A stretch of 64,000 bases of DNA from Narthecium ossifragum (Eukaryota; Streptophyta; Magnoliopsida; Dioscoreales; Nartheciaceae), in the NCBI GenBank assembly GCA_963920575.1, contig OY986966.1, forward strand, positions 2,190,130 to 2,254,129, read 5' to 3'. Below the pieces are notes generated by a model that did no database searches, had not been told where the DNA came from, and saw nothing but the letters and a program-made list of their open reading frames with translations. The stretch's first letter is position 1. Each line of letters starts with the position of its first letter. Positions 44,411-56,329 of this stretch are shown here, one piece after another. The position numbers were made by a program, and so were the translations under genes.

Positions 44411-46887
44411 GAGGGATTTCTTAAGATCCGTGAGAAATAAGGCACTTGTAGGAGAAGCCTCCCTCCCTCCCTCTTTCTTTATTGCTGCTGTTATTGTTCT
44501 TATTATCAAAATAATAGCATCCTGCATGTGAATATATACAAATGGATAATTGTGATCGTCTCTCTCTCTTTTAAGACCCACGTTTGTGGCACTGTTCATG
44601 AGTGGGGTTAGTAAGTATTGATTAGTAGAAATTAATGTTTCTACATTAATTAGAGTTGAATGGTTAAGACTAGTCAAGAGGATGATGAGGATTCATAGGT
44701 TGGAAAGGTTCATGCAGCTGAACCTAACCGCTGAAAGGTTACAACTTATTTAGTCTAGTCTTTGTTCAAAGCTGGGTATTATCCTTTTCCCTGTTTGAAA
44801 GCTCTCTCTCTTTTTATTCACACATGTCACAAAGGAGTAGTTGTCAAAGAGATCCTAAAAGCCCTTCACTTGTTCGGCTCCGCTCCGCTCCGCTAGCAGT
44901 ACTGAATTTTTCTTCACAAGAAAATTATTGCTTTCAAATATAAACTTGTTTTAGAAAAATATTAACTATATAATTATGGATAAATCTTGCTAATTCCTCT
45001 GCATTTCTTGTGATTTTGAAGCCTTTTATCCAAGTCTTAACCATTATTATCCTCTTCCTAATCAACTCATTAACAATGACAAGTTACCCGCGAAGCCGAG
45101 CCGAGCCGAGCCGCCAAAGCTGGAGGCCACCGCGCGTTCCCCCACCCAAAAAAAAGTAACCCAGCTGCCGAACTCATCCAATAGGAAAAAGAGGAACCCA
45201 GTCTTTTTGCGGGCCCCACCATCCCCCACGTCCCACACGTGTCAACCTCCGGACTCCGTCCGGCACGCCCCCACCACCAGGGGCGCGCGGCCGAGATCGC
45301 GCCACGTGGTCGACCTCCGGCGCCTCCAGCTCACGACGACGTGTGTTTCTCACCCAGATATTAACCCAGCAGCGGAGAAACTAAACCTACCCATGTGGGG
45401 CCCAGCCTCCCAACCCAAGTGGGCCTAATTAATAACACAGCAAGTGTTGACTTTATTTACCGATCACCCTCCCACGCCACGTTGCATGACGTCATGCCCC
45501 CCTGTAAGATCCGCGTTCAAACACCCCAAACCACTTGGCTCGCATCAGATCCACCGTCCGATCACCGATGTGTCAAACTTGTTTAAATAAGTCAACTCTA
45601 AATAATTGCTATGGGAATATATTATTTTTCCAATTTATATCATTACGATGGCAGTGACGATAAAAATCTACGACTAAGAAGAATTTTGAATTCTTCCAGG
45701 TCGCTTGAAGAAATTAAATTATCAAAAATCCGATTTTATGGATAGATGCTCAAAATTCTAGCTTTTTTGGGATTTTTTATAATGTGAACGAGATAATTAG
45801 TTATTGTTTTGTAGACTTCTTCTCTATTTAGACCGCGTAAATGAGTCAAAATTTATGACCGGAGATACTAGCATGTGCGCGCGGGTGCGATGGTGGGTGT
45901 GCTTCGTGGTCTCCGACACGCCGCTATGGTGGCGCCGCTGGATAGCCTAGTTGGCCACATGAGAACCGGATTAATATACTAATCTTTTAACCCAAGGACT
46001 AGATTAGTATAAGGATGGGTTCGTTTTCGTGGTGCAATTAGGGGGATGGGTATCTCGCATGCTTCGCGTGCAATCCCAGGATGACACCTGGCGGCCCAGG
46101 ATAACAGGGTGCGCCAGCTAACACGTGTCGGCAAAGTCTCATGGTGTTATGGGTATTTTAATGGCATGATATGATATGATAGGATGGTGCATGATATGGG
46201 GGCTTAAATCCAGCATGCTTGCATGCTAAGAAGGGGTTTCCGTTGCTTGATATGATGTTATGGGCTGGCTGAAGGTTGGCTAGATATGTGGATCATGATG
46301 ACATCATGCCATGCATAGATGACTTGGAGATATGCCTAGCTCCTTTGAATTTAGTCTAGAGTCTTGCTGAAGGATTAGCAAATCTGACAGGTCTCGAGGA
46401 AAAAGAAAGCTTAATCTGTTTGTTTTCCGTCACAATCGGTCATTAATTAGCATCTAATAAGAAGTTTAAGGACAAAATAATTAAGTTTGTAACACAAAGC
46501 TGTCTATGCCTCGTTTGTGGCCTTTCTTTTGTCAAAAGATATTATTATGTTTTCTCATGGATCAATCGATGATTAATGACGTTTATCAAAAATATCTAAA
46601 TATTGAATTTAAGAAGCGACTATCCGCCCCCGAATTAATGCTAGTTAGCTTCGTGACCAATCAAACCATCTCTGTTTGTATATATATTGATAGATTAGTA
46701 TGTACTGACCAGTAGAAGTGTTGCTCTTGCGTATAGAAATCTGAAAGAGTTTCCGTCATAAAATTCTCTTTTTTTTAGATCATTATCAGTTGAAAAAAGA
46801 GCTGTTTTGCTGGCAATCATACATCTCAATGTAAGCACCCTTTGATTTCACACTATCTGCAAGCTGCCAAATACACTTAGGTAGCTC
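44411..46887. other. NAC upstream region and gene-free spacer
   Basis: No gene. GC-rich patches at 45070-45430 contain repeated CCGAGCCGAG and an ACACGTGT. 45860-46140 is another GC-rich island with ACACCTGGCGGCCCAGG. The rest is A/T-rich. Part of 44411-45500 may act as the NAC promoter. Confidence 0.4.
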
Positions 46888-47253
46888 GCTACAACAAAAA
46901 TCACTTTCAGCAACGATTATTTTGACACCAAGCGGCAATTATAATCGTCGCTGCTCGATGTACAAACAAATAATTGATTGTTACAAGGAGTGGGGCCGGG
47001 AAAAGTCTCAGCGACTTTTAGGGGGCAATTATATCAATCGCCGCTAAAGGTAATCGCCGCTAAAAAGCATAACATATATATGTCCTAGCGATTTAAATCA
47101 ATCTTTTAGTGGCAATTATAATTGTCGCTAAACGAATATCATATAGAAAATAGGAAAAAGAAGAAGATAATTAAACTGTAATTATATCATAAGCACATCA
47201 ATTCAGATTATTAACTATGATTAATATCATAATCACATAAGCTCATATGAATA

Positions 47254-47290
<37 letters not shown>

Positions 47291-47294
<4 letters not shown>

Positions 47295-47540
47295 ACCTTA
47301 TAAGGAGCAATAACGGTCACAACCGTTTCCTTTATATTAGTTTGTTTACATGTATATTTTCCTAAGTTAACTTTGTATATTTTTATCATATTCTCTAGGT
47401 TAGTTTTAAATATACATCAACCTTATAAGGAGCAATAACAGTTACAACCGTTTCCCTTATATTTGTTTGTTTACATGTATATTTTCCTAAGTTAACTTTG
47501 TATATTTTTATCATATTTCTTATGTTAGTTTTAAATATAC
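47291..47540 (+). repeat. two tandem 125-bp units
   Basis: Units at 47291-47415 and 47416-47540 each start ATCAACCTTATAAGGAGCAA and end TTTTAAATATAC, with only a few substitutions. They abut the Helitron-like tandem that follows and are preceded by a (TA)n tract. They are probably part of the same composite insertion. Confidence 0.75.
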
Positions 47541-47541
47541 A

Positions 47542-47741
47542 TCCTTATATAAGGTTGATCCATTAATCAAATTCGGTTTTTATAACCGAATCACCCATTA
47601 ACTTGATGGTTACCATGTCAGGTGGCGGGGGGCCCACCTAGTCCTTATATAAGGTTGATTCATTAATCAAATTCGGTTTTTATAACCAAATCATCCATTA
47701 ACTTGATGGTTACCCTGCCAGGTGGCAGGGGGCCCACCTAG
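47542..47741 (+). mobile_element. tandem pair of 100-bp Helitron-like units
   Basis: Two units of exactly 100 bp (47542-47641, 47642-47741) start TCCTTATATAAGGTTGAT and end GGGGGCCCACCTAG followed by T. The second has a perfect terminal hairpin (CCCTGCC-AGGT-GGCAGGG), eight bases before CTAG. In the first unit this hairpin has decayed. The end structure matches the inverted copies at 7.08-7.51 kb. Head-to-tail arrangement without a gap is a known Helitron product. Confidence 0.75.
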
Positions 47742-48045
47742 TATATATATATGCAATGAGATCTCTAACTTAATGCAGATTATTTGGTATAATTATATGG
47801 GAGTGTTTCCTAATATAAAAGAAGTGGTCTCTAACTTCATCTAGACAATGTGGGAGCTATCTTTTCTATTTTGAGACTATTTTTTAGCGACGATTCAACA
47901 CAATCGCGGCCATACATATAACATTTCCCATCAATTGCCGCTAGAAAATTGGCATATGGGTACAATAGCAGTATATCGTTAAAGAAATGCCGCTAGCTAG
48001 AAGTGATTTTTGTTGTACGGGCTCTACATATATATGATCTAATAT

Positions 48046-48240
48046 GGATAGTATAAGTGAAGCCAGCTAATCCTTCCAGAGTAGTGCTGCATGCACGCAA
48101 TTGGTTAGGGTTTCCATGCTCATGAGTAGGACAAAGATGGATAGGATAAGTGAAGGTAGCTAATCCTTCCAGCTAGAGTAGTACTGCATCTGCATGCAAG
48201 CAATTGGTAGGGTTTCCATGCTCATGAGTAGGACAAAGAT
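48046..48240 (+). repeat. tandem duplication of about 95-103 bp
   Basis: Two copies, near 48046-48137 and 48138-48240, share TAAGTGAAG, AGCTAATCCTTCCAG and GGGTTTCCATGCTCATGAG with small indels. A third partial start (GGACAGGATAAG) follows. Non-coding. Confidence 0.7.
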
Positions 48241-49595
48241 GGACAGGATAAGAATGCTCAACCACCCCATGCATCTGCCAAAATGATGTGGGAAATCGGT
48301 TATAGCTAGCAAGATAGGTCTTGGAGAGAGAGCACTAGTCATGCATCCATCATGACCAGCATGGAACATGTGCTACCCACCACCCCCCCCCCCCCCCCCC
48401 CCCCTCTTTGTCCCTTTTGATCTTTATCATGAGGCATGACTCATGAGCATGTATATAATAGCAACATTGGAATTCGTTATGAGTTTTGGACACTCGGAAG
48501 ACCTTTTAGAACATGCATATCGCATGTCATGCATGCCATGCCATACATGCATGACCACCAATGATAGAATTAGAGGGTCGACGACGACCCTAGCTTCTCC
48601 GTAATGCACTACCACTCTTGCTTGCATGACGTCTGTCTCCAAGGTTTGAATACTTTGATATATACTCATACTATGGGCCAAGGGATTAGTGAGAAGTGTT
48701 TGGTTATGTTGGGCCTTACGACTGGTACTGGACATACGAAAAGCCCGGCCAATGGGCCGTTGTATGTCTTCCAGCTCTTGTCATGGTCTGCATGACTGCG
48801 TCAGTCTGCATGCATTAGTGCATGTTCATGCTCCCACTTTGCATGTTTTAATTATAGAATTTTCCGGCGAGTATAATTGAAGAGTTGGTCTGGTCTCTCT
48901 TTAAACCTATAAAAGAAGAATTTAGAGTTTGTAAGGGGCGATTTTGATGATGAATAAAAATTAAGGCTTTTGATTTCTCCCTCTTGAGAAATCTGATTGT
49001 TTCTCCCATAAAGAGATTCACGTTCACCCTGCGTCATTAATTAATAATATGTTTTGTTCTTATTTCTTTCTTGTAAAATCTCCGTCAATTAAAGACGCTA
49101 ATTTGCTAATTATGTCTTGAATCTATTGTGGATTCATGTTGTAAAGGATCATCATGCTTGAACACAGTCCGTAGGAGGGTATGCATGCACTTGCTGAATC
49201 AAAGCCCTCCGTTAGTTCCATGGGCTCTCTCTCTGATCGTCGTCCCAATCGGACTAAAAAGCTGAAATCTATTATCTATGGAAGGCGTTGTAATCTATAA
49301 TCGAGATGCCAAAAATTAAGCATTAATTTTTATAGTCTCATGATGTACAACTTTTTAGTTTTTTTTTTTTAATGAATTGAGCCCATTAATTACTTTGACT
49401 TCAGGTGGATAACTACTCAGACAGTTACAAATTACTCGCACAGAGAATTAACTTAAAACCTGAGCAACAAAACCTCACGCAGAATATATTTATGATACTT
49501 TGCAAAGTAACATCAACATTTAAACCTTTCAACATAGCTTTGTGAAGCAACTCTTGACTCTTCTGATCGGACTTTCAACACACACCACACTCTCT

Positions 49596-49647
<52 letters not shown>

Positions 49648-49713
49648 CCCGGCCCCATAGAGATGTCAATCAAAGGAGATTGGAACTTAATACTTTGTTT
49701 CGCAGTTTAATAA
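48241..49713. other. gene-free stretch with C-tract and SSR
   Basis: Contains a run of more than 20 C at about 48381-48405 and (TA)n at 49598-49642. Nothing else recognisable. Confidence 0.4.
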
Positions 49714-50190
49714 TACATCATGGCGTCTGAGCTCCACGTATAAATATATGGTTCTGATGTGATGATAAAAGTAATTGAAATCTAGACTTATCTATTACTA
49801 AAGTCATACACAAAAAAAAAAAAATTGCGTACATGGACAACTATGCACATGCCATTGAATTGGTAGACCATTATCGATTCTTTCATCTAATCCATTGGTA
49901 GTGGTCTACCAATGGATTAGATCAATGAATTGGTAGTTCACTACCGATTGAATTATACGGTAATGAGATTAGTTGATAGAATCCATCGATATCTCATTAT
50001 TGATGGACTAGATGAATAATTCAATCAGCAGTGAGATACCGATTCATTAATCTATTCCATCGGTACTACCGATCCGACATATGTAACACACATGCCACGC
50101 TTCAGCATGTATAACACGAATCATAATTCATTAATAAGAACAACTCATGCCTCCCAGTATTCGTGGTCCTGATGGTTAAAAGAAACTATA
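49714..50190 (+). repeat. partial copy of the lectin 3'-flank repeat, interrupted by MITE copy C
   Basis: 49714-49806 (GAGCTCCACGTATAAATATATGG ... TAAAGTCATA in part) and 50120-50190 (GAACAACTCATGCCTCCCAG ... CTGATGGTTA in part) match, in order, the flank found again at 50190-50253 plus 51861-52000 and at 58490-58660. Between the two pieces lies the ATCGGTA-type repeat copy C (about 49832-50100), with TATGCACATGCCA at its left end. This is therefore a third, truncated unit of the duplicated lectin segment. Confidence 0.6.
49832..50100. repeat. MITE-like repeat with ATCGGTA motifs, copy C
   Basis: Starts near TATGCACATGCCA and ends near ACACACATGCCACG. Interior phrases such as TTGGTAGTGGTCTACCAA and CACTACCGATTGAAT alternate in both orientations, as in copies A and B. 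Non-coding. It interrupts the lectin-flank repeat, so it inserted after that sequence existed. Confidence 0.5.
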
Positions 50191-50253
50191 ATATATATCA
50201 CGCCCTTAAGCTCCACGTATAAAATAGACGGTCCAATGTGATAATAAATATAA

Positions 50254-51860
50254 GGCTTAATTACGCTTTTGGTACCTGTAAAATTTTGGATATACCACTT
50301 TAGTACCTCTAGTTTGATAATTACGTTTTTGATACCTATATTTAATGTATATAACATATTTAGTACCTACCATTAAACGCCGTTATCCAGACTTGACGGC
50401 AATCCGCTCACGTGATATCACGTGAGCGGTTTTCAGTCAATTTTGACTGATTAGTGTTGAGACATCATCTTCTCCATCTCTAATCTCACTTCTCTCTCTC
50501 CTCCCTCTCTCTTCTGTGCTCTCTCTCTACCTCCCCTGTCTTTCCATCTCTCCCCTCCCCTCTCCTCTCTGTCTCCCCCTCCCCATGCCGGATCTCTTCT
50601 CTCTCTTCTAACGAAGTTAATGAAGAGAACAAAGTCGATTATGGAGATGGATCAGCGATCATTCCTTATGCCAGCGGCAGCTTGACCCAACTGTCGACGT
50701 CACAGCGTGGTTCGTGGCTCGAGTTCGACCGAGGTGGGCCGGTGGCATGAGCGACAGCTGCTGGCAGGAAGCAGAGGGTCAGCTCGAGTCCGAGCTCGCC
50801 GTCCTCGTCAAGGGCGGCGTCATTCTTCAAGGGCGGCGTCATTGACGTCGTTCTTGTTGGTTGGCTCTGCCTGGCTGACGTGGGAGGCCTCCACGGTGTC
50901 GGTAGAGAACCCGCTGTCGTTCTCGTGGCTATCTGCGGCGTTGGCCATCGTCATGGTTTGTTCATGTGTCACGTCGTTCGGGACATCGGAGGCGTGGCTG
51001 GCGGAGGACTCGTGGTTGGGTGCTCTATGGAAGTCGATCAAGTAGCACCCATGCGACCAGTCTAGCTCTGTTTTGGGAGGGGTGGGGGAGCGAGGAGGAG
51101 GTGGTGGATGGTGAGACTTGGCGGTGGAGCGCTTGAAGCGAGTGTGGGACTTGGAGGCATCCAACAACGTCTCAGCCACCGCATGCAGCTGATCACGGCT
51201 GCGAAGCAAGGATGACTAGAGAGGTCGGACAGGCACGGTGGCACGCGCTCGAGCTTCGCAACAATGGCCTTCCACTGCCCAGTGAAGCCCTTTGCTGATT
51301 GCACCTTATCAAGATCATCGGACACCAACCTACGCGCCTGCAAGAGCCAGTGGTCCGCCGATCCGCCATGGCTCCGTCGTCCCGTGTCGGCAGTGGGTGA
51401 TGCTCCAAGGACAGTACTGGATAGGAGAAAAAAACCAAGCTTCAGCTAGAAGAGAGGAGAGAAAGCGAAGTAATCATCTTTTCTTTAAGAAGTCGATCAA
51501 GTAGCACCCATGCGACCAGTCTAGCTCTGTTTTGGGTGGGGTGGGGGAGCGAGGAGGAGGTAGTGGACGGTGAAACTTGGCGAGGAGGAGGTGGCAATGC
51601 ATGGAAGAGATGAGAGAGAGAGCACGGAAGAGAGAGAGAGAGAGAAGAGAGATTAGAGATAGAAATGGTGATGAGGTGGAAAAACTGGTCACGTGCAAGG
51701 CACGTGACCAGTTTACCGGTTTGAAAAAATGATGTTGTTAGACGGTCGGACCAAAACGAAGCGGTTTTAATAATATAGGTATCAAAAACGTAATTATCAA
51801 ACTAGAGGTACTGAAGTGGTATATCCAAAATTTTACAGGTACCAAAAGCGTAACTAAGCC
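50254..51860. mobile_element. Pack-MULE: Mutator-like element with captured gene fragment
   Basis: The 1607-bp element has 89-bp terminal inverted repeats (50254-50342 and 51772-51860, beginning GGCTTARTTACGCTTTTGG) with about three mismatches, and the perfect 9-bp target duplication TAAATATAA (50245-50253, 51861-51869). No transposase. On the minus strand at 51343-51203 the frame reads RRLVSDDLDKVQSAKGF, then WKAIVAKLERVPPCLSDLS and SHPCF. It resumes after a frameshift as QLHAVAETLLDASKSHTRFK (to about 51140). This resembles the N-terminal region of plant U-box/armadillo proteins. A 95-bp interior piece (51028-51122, starting GAAGTCGATCAAGTAGCACC) is duplicated at 51488-51580. The captured piece is frameshifted and not a working gene. 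It sits inside the lectin-flank repeat. Confidence 0.88.
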
Positions 51861-53680
51861 TAAATATAATTGAAACATAGCCATTTTGATCATTAAAGTC
51901 ATATATATAAATGAAACCATACCTAATATATAATTCCATCGATAAGAACTCACGTCTCCCAGTATTCTCGATGCTGATGGCTATAAGAATTATGTGAACT
52001 TTAGTATTCGTGGACTGATTCCATCTCGACTCAAATGATCTATGCTTAACCTTTAAGAAAAGATGAGCATATTTCAAAGAACAAGAATAGTCTACAGCAA
52101 AGCCGCTTCAAAAGATTGGAAACAATTCAACTCTAGTAAAGGCAATGTCCTTTACGAATGGTTGAAAAGACAAACCACGTTTAATCCGTTTCCATAGAAC
52201 TATGGGTACTTGTTAGCTATTAATATAATCATGTCTAAAAATCATTTGCACGGTTAACAAAATTAATGACAATTTCATAAATATTATCAATTGGTCAATA
52301 AATACTTTAGTTTTGACATAACTGAAATATTTTGACCATAACTTTTACATCAAGTATCCAAATTAGGCGATTCTGAAACGATTGGAAAGAGGACGAAAAG
52401 ATCTACAAGTTTCATGTTAACGAGATCTTCAGATTCTATCGTTTAGTGTGTCAAATTAGCAATCAAAGTGTCAGTGGCAAAATAATAAATAATAGCTGAT
52501 ATTCTAAATGTCACTGTCCAAAGAATAGCCGATGTCATCGTCCATTTGCCCATCGGCCAAAACCCATCGGCCATATTTTGGTTGATTATTTTAAAAAGAC
52601 ATCAATGTGGTTCGACTATTTTTGTCATAGCTTTCTCATACGATATCCAAATGAGTTAGTTTTTAGACCGATGAAAAGCGAATTCGAAGACCTACAACTT
52701 TCATGTTTAGAGTTTTATCAAATTCTAAGGTTATCATCGATCAAATTACAGTGGAAGACAAGACACTCTATCTGATGGCAGTTTCGTAGATAGCTGAAGA
52801 TGTCGCCCAATTATGCATTTCTCACTGTTTCAAATTCAGTTCTGACAGTTGCAATAGATAGTTTGGGTGGTTTCAAGGTAGTTATCAGAAGCTCTATAAA
52901 AGATCAAGAAGATGAAGAAAAAAGGACCCCGATCACCAAACAAACCAGCTTTTTATATTTATCAATGTAGCCTTTTAAATTCAGCAATGAAGCTTTTATT
53001 TCTTTAAATTTCTGCAACCAGTTCTTCATTTCTAGGATTAGTGCTACCATAATTTCATTCATAGGAGTAGTGCTACCATAATTCTATTCATAGAAGTAGA
53101 TCTATCACTCATAGGAGTAATTCTAGCATAGTTCATCACCCATTATTACCATTTTCCAAGATTTTTCATCATTTATTTTGTCACCACTTCCCATCTTCCA
53201 TTTCCACTTCACATCCATTTTTCTACAGCTTCGACACCTCTGTTCGAACATAGTTCGAAGGAGTTGGACTAAACCACAATCCTCCTAATTCTTGACGTTA
53301 GACTATTTTAACCTTCATACATAATTTATGTTCTAACAGTACTCTTTGGAGACATTTCTATGATGAAATTTCCAATCTGAATCTTTGAAATTAACCCTCT
53401 GCTAATTGCAATTGGAATGCAGGAAAATAAAATTTAGATGTTTGCATCATTCAAAATACTGATATCATTCACACCAAGATCAACAAGCAACATGTATTGA
53501 TATGCTTCAGTACATGTATAAGCACACAACAAGTATAGACATATGGCAAGAAGTTTATTCTCCTCTCACTCAACTACATGCCAACAAGAATACATGCACC
53601 TCGAATGAAAGCTTATTCATAAACACTAGTACTAAGCTCATGCGTCGCGGAGCTCTGTGCCATGGTTACTCCATCACGTA
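51861..53680. other. 3' flank and 3' UTR side of lectin gene A
   Basis: Sequence from 51870 to 52185 and from 53375 onward matches the flank of lectin gene B (58540-58860 onward). The solo LTR lies between them. The 3' UTR exon of gene A starts at 53682 and runs toward about 53560. Confidence 0.6.
52211..53338. mobile_element. solo LTR with 5-bp TSD
   Basis: A 1128-bp sequence bounded by TGTTAG and CTAACA and flanked by GTACT on both sides (52206-52210, 53339-53343). These are the terminal TG..CA inverted ends and 5-bp target duplication of an LTR retrotransposon. No internal domain or second LTR is present, so it arose by LTR-LTR recombination. A TATAAAA at 52895-52901, followed by a transcript-like leader, is probably the plus-strand LTR promoter. 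Superfamily not determined. Confidence 0.85.
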
Positions 53681-55976
53681 TCCTGCATTTGTAGAACAAC
53701 AGAGAAAAATTTAGATGACCACTTAAGTGGTGCTCCTTTTAAATCAATGATGAGGAACAATCTTTTTGTTCGATGCTGAAAAAAAGTGGAGAATATGTTC
53801 ACACAGAATGAAATGAAGAATCTTTGGAAGTAGACACAATTCCGATAGGATGACGGTGCACTAATTTGTGGACGACAAAATTCTTTTTGTTATAGTTTGA
53901 ACTTTGAAGAACTGCAGGAAGAAGAAATGGAGATGGACTTACAATAGGGAACGAGCTTCCACACTTGGTTGTCACCATTTTTCCACTCCCACAGCACCAC
54001 AGTAGTACCATCATGAATTCCACCAGAATGCTTGTCGCCGTGGAAGGCATCAAGGTTCAGGCGGATGTTGTTCACCATCCTAATGCATCGGAAGCCATGG
54101 CCCATATCCTTGCTCTCAGCCCACAGGACAGACTCATCAAGGTAATCTGGGTTGTATGGAATAAGCCGAACCTGGGGAGAGATTATAACATCATACCAGA
54201 ATCAGATAAGCTGAAGAAAAAGATCGCTAGAAAAACAAAGGAAATCGATGAGCTTAGACTAAACCAAAAGCAACAAATAAATTGGCTATAGCAATAAGGA
54301 TGGTCTGATTCAGAGGAAGAAGATATAGTTTGATGAACACATAAGAATAAGAATGTAGTCAAATTAACTTCAACATTTTCCCAGGAAAAATCATGAAAGC
54401 ATATAGACAACTATGATTTCAACTCTTGGGGGCTCACTGAAGTAACAAAATTCAATATGTGTTTTGAGTGTGGCATGATAACTGGTAGAACAGCATATCT
54501 TTTCATACAGAGTGTTCAACTAGTCCATTAAACCACAGTTTTAGTTAACAAAAACTTGTGCAAAATTTCACATATGGATATGATATATGCAGTTGCTGGA
54601 ATAGAATCACAAATCATCTCCAAGGATTCAATTAAGATAACATAACAGCCTAATCTGTTTAATAATGGAATCTAATAGACAGACTATGAATTTAAACACA
54701 GATTGTTTTCAGAAATTCCATGTAAAATATTCTATTTGACAAACTATATGAGCATTGAAGCTTCTCAACAGATTCATTGTGATCAATAACAAGAGATTGC
54801 ACCAACTTCTTATGGATGAACAGGAAATCAAACATACTGGATGCTGGGCTCCAACAGAGTGCTTGATAGCCTGCCCAGTGGCTTTGTTAACAAGAGCAAA
54901 GGCTGGAAATCCCTCTTCATCCTTCACCTGAGTGCTCCACTTAAGGTCTTTGATCCAGTGCTACAACCACAAGTAACAGTCACAGTTACAAATACAGAGA
55001 TGAGATGATCCAGCGTTCCAGATGAGTAAAATAGATCATGAGTTGGATCTAAGATATAAATGAGGTAAATGTCCAACTAAACTTTGATCTCGAATTACAA
55101 GAAAAAAAACAGCAATAATATGTATACTTGTTGAAACGTAACGCAATTTATACCCACAGTAAGAACAGCAAACACAAATTTCCAAACTTCAACTAAAAAC
55201 AAAATCTCAGATCAAATACACTAAACTACGAACCTGGCAAAAATACAAAGAATCCATACGCAGAGACTATTATACTTATCAAACAAACCAACAGAAAGAA
55301 ATAAATAAACGCCCAATCCATGATCTAAAACTAAAACCCAAAACCCAAAACCCAACTGGAAAAACTCAGACTCCAACAATAACCAAAAGAACTATGACGA
55401 ATGAAACAAAAAAAACTCCACACTTAGATGAAACGAATAATTAAACCCCAACCCAGATGCTCGAACTCCACAAACCCGAGTCGAAAACAGAGAAAAAGAA
55501 AGGAAAAAATCCAACCTGATCTTTAAAGAAAAAAAACGCATTTTTTACTCCTAAAATCTCACTTGGAATTCATCCCTGGGGTTTGCCCGCGCCAGGGCGA
55601 CACTCCCGTTTCTTATAGTGAGGGAGTAGTTCGGCTCCGCCTTGGGGAAGATCTTCACCGTCGGCTTCCGAGCGAGAGCACTCCCCGCCCAGCCGTGAGG
55701 AGCAGGGCCCGAGTGGGCTGGCGGACCGTAGGCACCGCCGTATCCACCCGCAGGCGGAGGAGCATAAGCCCCCGATGGCGGGGGAGGATAAGCACCATAA
55801 CCCCCCGGAGGTGGAGGATAAGCATCCGGAGGAGGAGCATATCCCGGGGCATACCCCGGGGCATACTCGTGGGCCACGTGCTGCACGGGTGGGTACGGGC
55901 CAGGAGGAGGAGCGTCGTAGCCGCGGCGCTCATCATCCTCCTCGCGGTGGTGGTGGTGCTGGTGGCGGGGATCCAT
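53681..55976 (-). CDS. EULS3: EULS3-like lectin (Euonymus lectin / ricin-B-like fold), copy A
   Basis: Exons 55976-55563, 54960-54838, 54171-53943 and a last exon beginning 53682 encode 255 residues. The stop TGA is split: T ends exon 3 (53943) and GA opens exon 4 (53682-53681), the rest being 3' UTR. Residues 1-95 are a His/Pro/Gly/Tyr-rich, probably disordered region. The EUL domain follows: PTVKIFPKAEPNYSLTIRNG, HWIKDLKWSTQVKDEEGFPA, ALVNKATGQAIKHSVG, RLIPYNPDYLDESVLWAESK, NIRLNLDAFHGDKHSGG, TTVVLWEWKNGDNQVWKLVPY. EUL lectins are nucleocytoplasmic carbohydrate-binding, stress-responsive proteins (family knowledge). This is a lectin only, with no toxin catalytic chain. It is a tandem duplicate of the gene at 59.2-61.5 kb. 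Confidence 0.92.
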
Positions 55977-56329
55977 GGCTCTCTTCCTCGGGTTTAGGGG
56001 TGGTGTTGGATTCTCCGCCTGGGGCACGTTCTATCCGTTAACCGACTTCAACCCTTGTTTGATCGGATAGAAGTAATAGTCCCGTTGACCAACTTCACCC
56101 CCCCCCCCCCCCCCCCCCCTGTTAGACAATTATATTGTATCATTTTTATAGTTTTTATTAACTTTTTGAATGCTACTAAACGAAAGAGAAGAAGTCATCG
56201 GGAAAAAAAAAATATCATAGGAGTTGTTCTCATGAGATTATATCCTCCCGCGGGCGCGCCCACGGGTTGCAGTGGAGGTGTTGCTCGGTTTTCCATAGCA
56301 GTAGCCTGGAGGACAGCGGGATTTTTTCT

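Larger units (their letters stand above)
46888..48021. mobile_element. CACTA-like non-autonomous element
   Basis: Ends contain CTACAACAAAAATCACTT on the left and its inverted form AAGTGATTTTTGTTGTA on the right, flanked by CTC (46885-46887 and 48022-48024), a 3-bp duplication as expected for CACTA. Subterminal AGCGGCAATTATAATCGTCG and CGCCGCTAAA motifs recur in both orientations near each end. No transposase is present. The terminal bases are not a clean CACTA, so the superfamily call is moderate. Helitron-type sequences (47291-47741) are inserted inside. Confidence 0.6.

Noticed and set aside
48381..48405. Long poly-C tract (also 56099-56119, and the G-run at 62507-62519) as a regulatory G-quadruplex
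   Set aside because: Uninterrupted homopolymers are slippage-prone and may be partly assembly artefact; no link to a gene start.
55563..55997. Plus-strand frame antisense to lectin A exon 1 (and the same at 61002-61592)
   Set aside because: Arg-rich complement of the Pro/Gly-rich lectin exon; the minus strand has the conserved EUL domain and correct splice sites.
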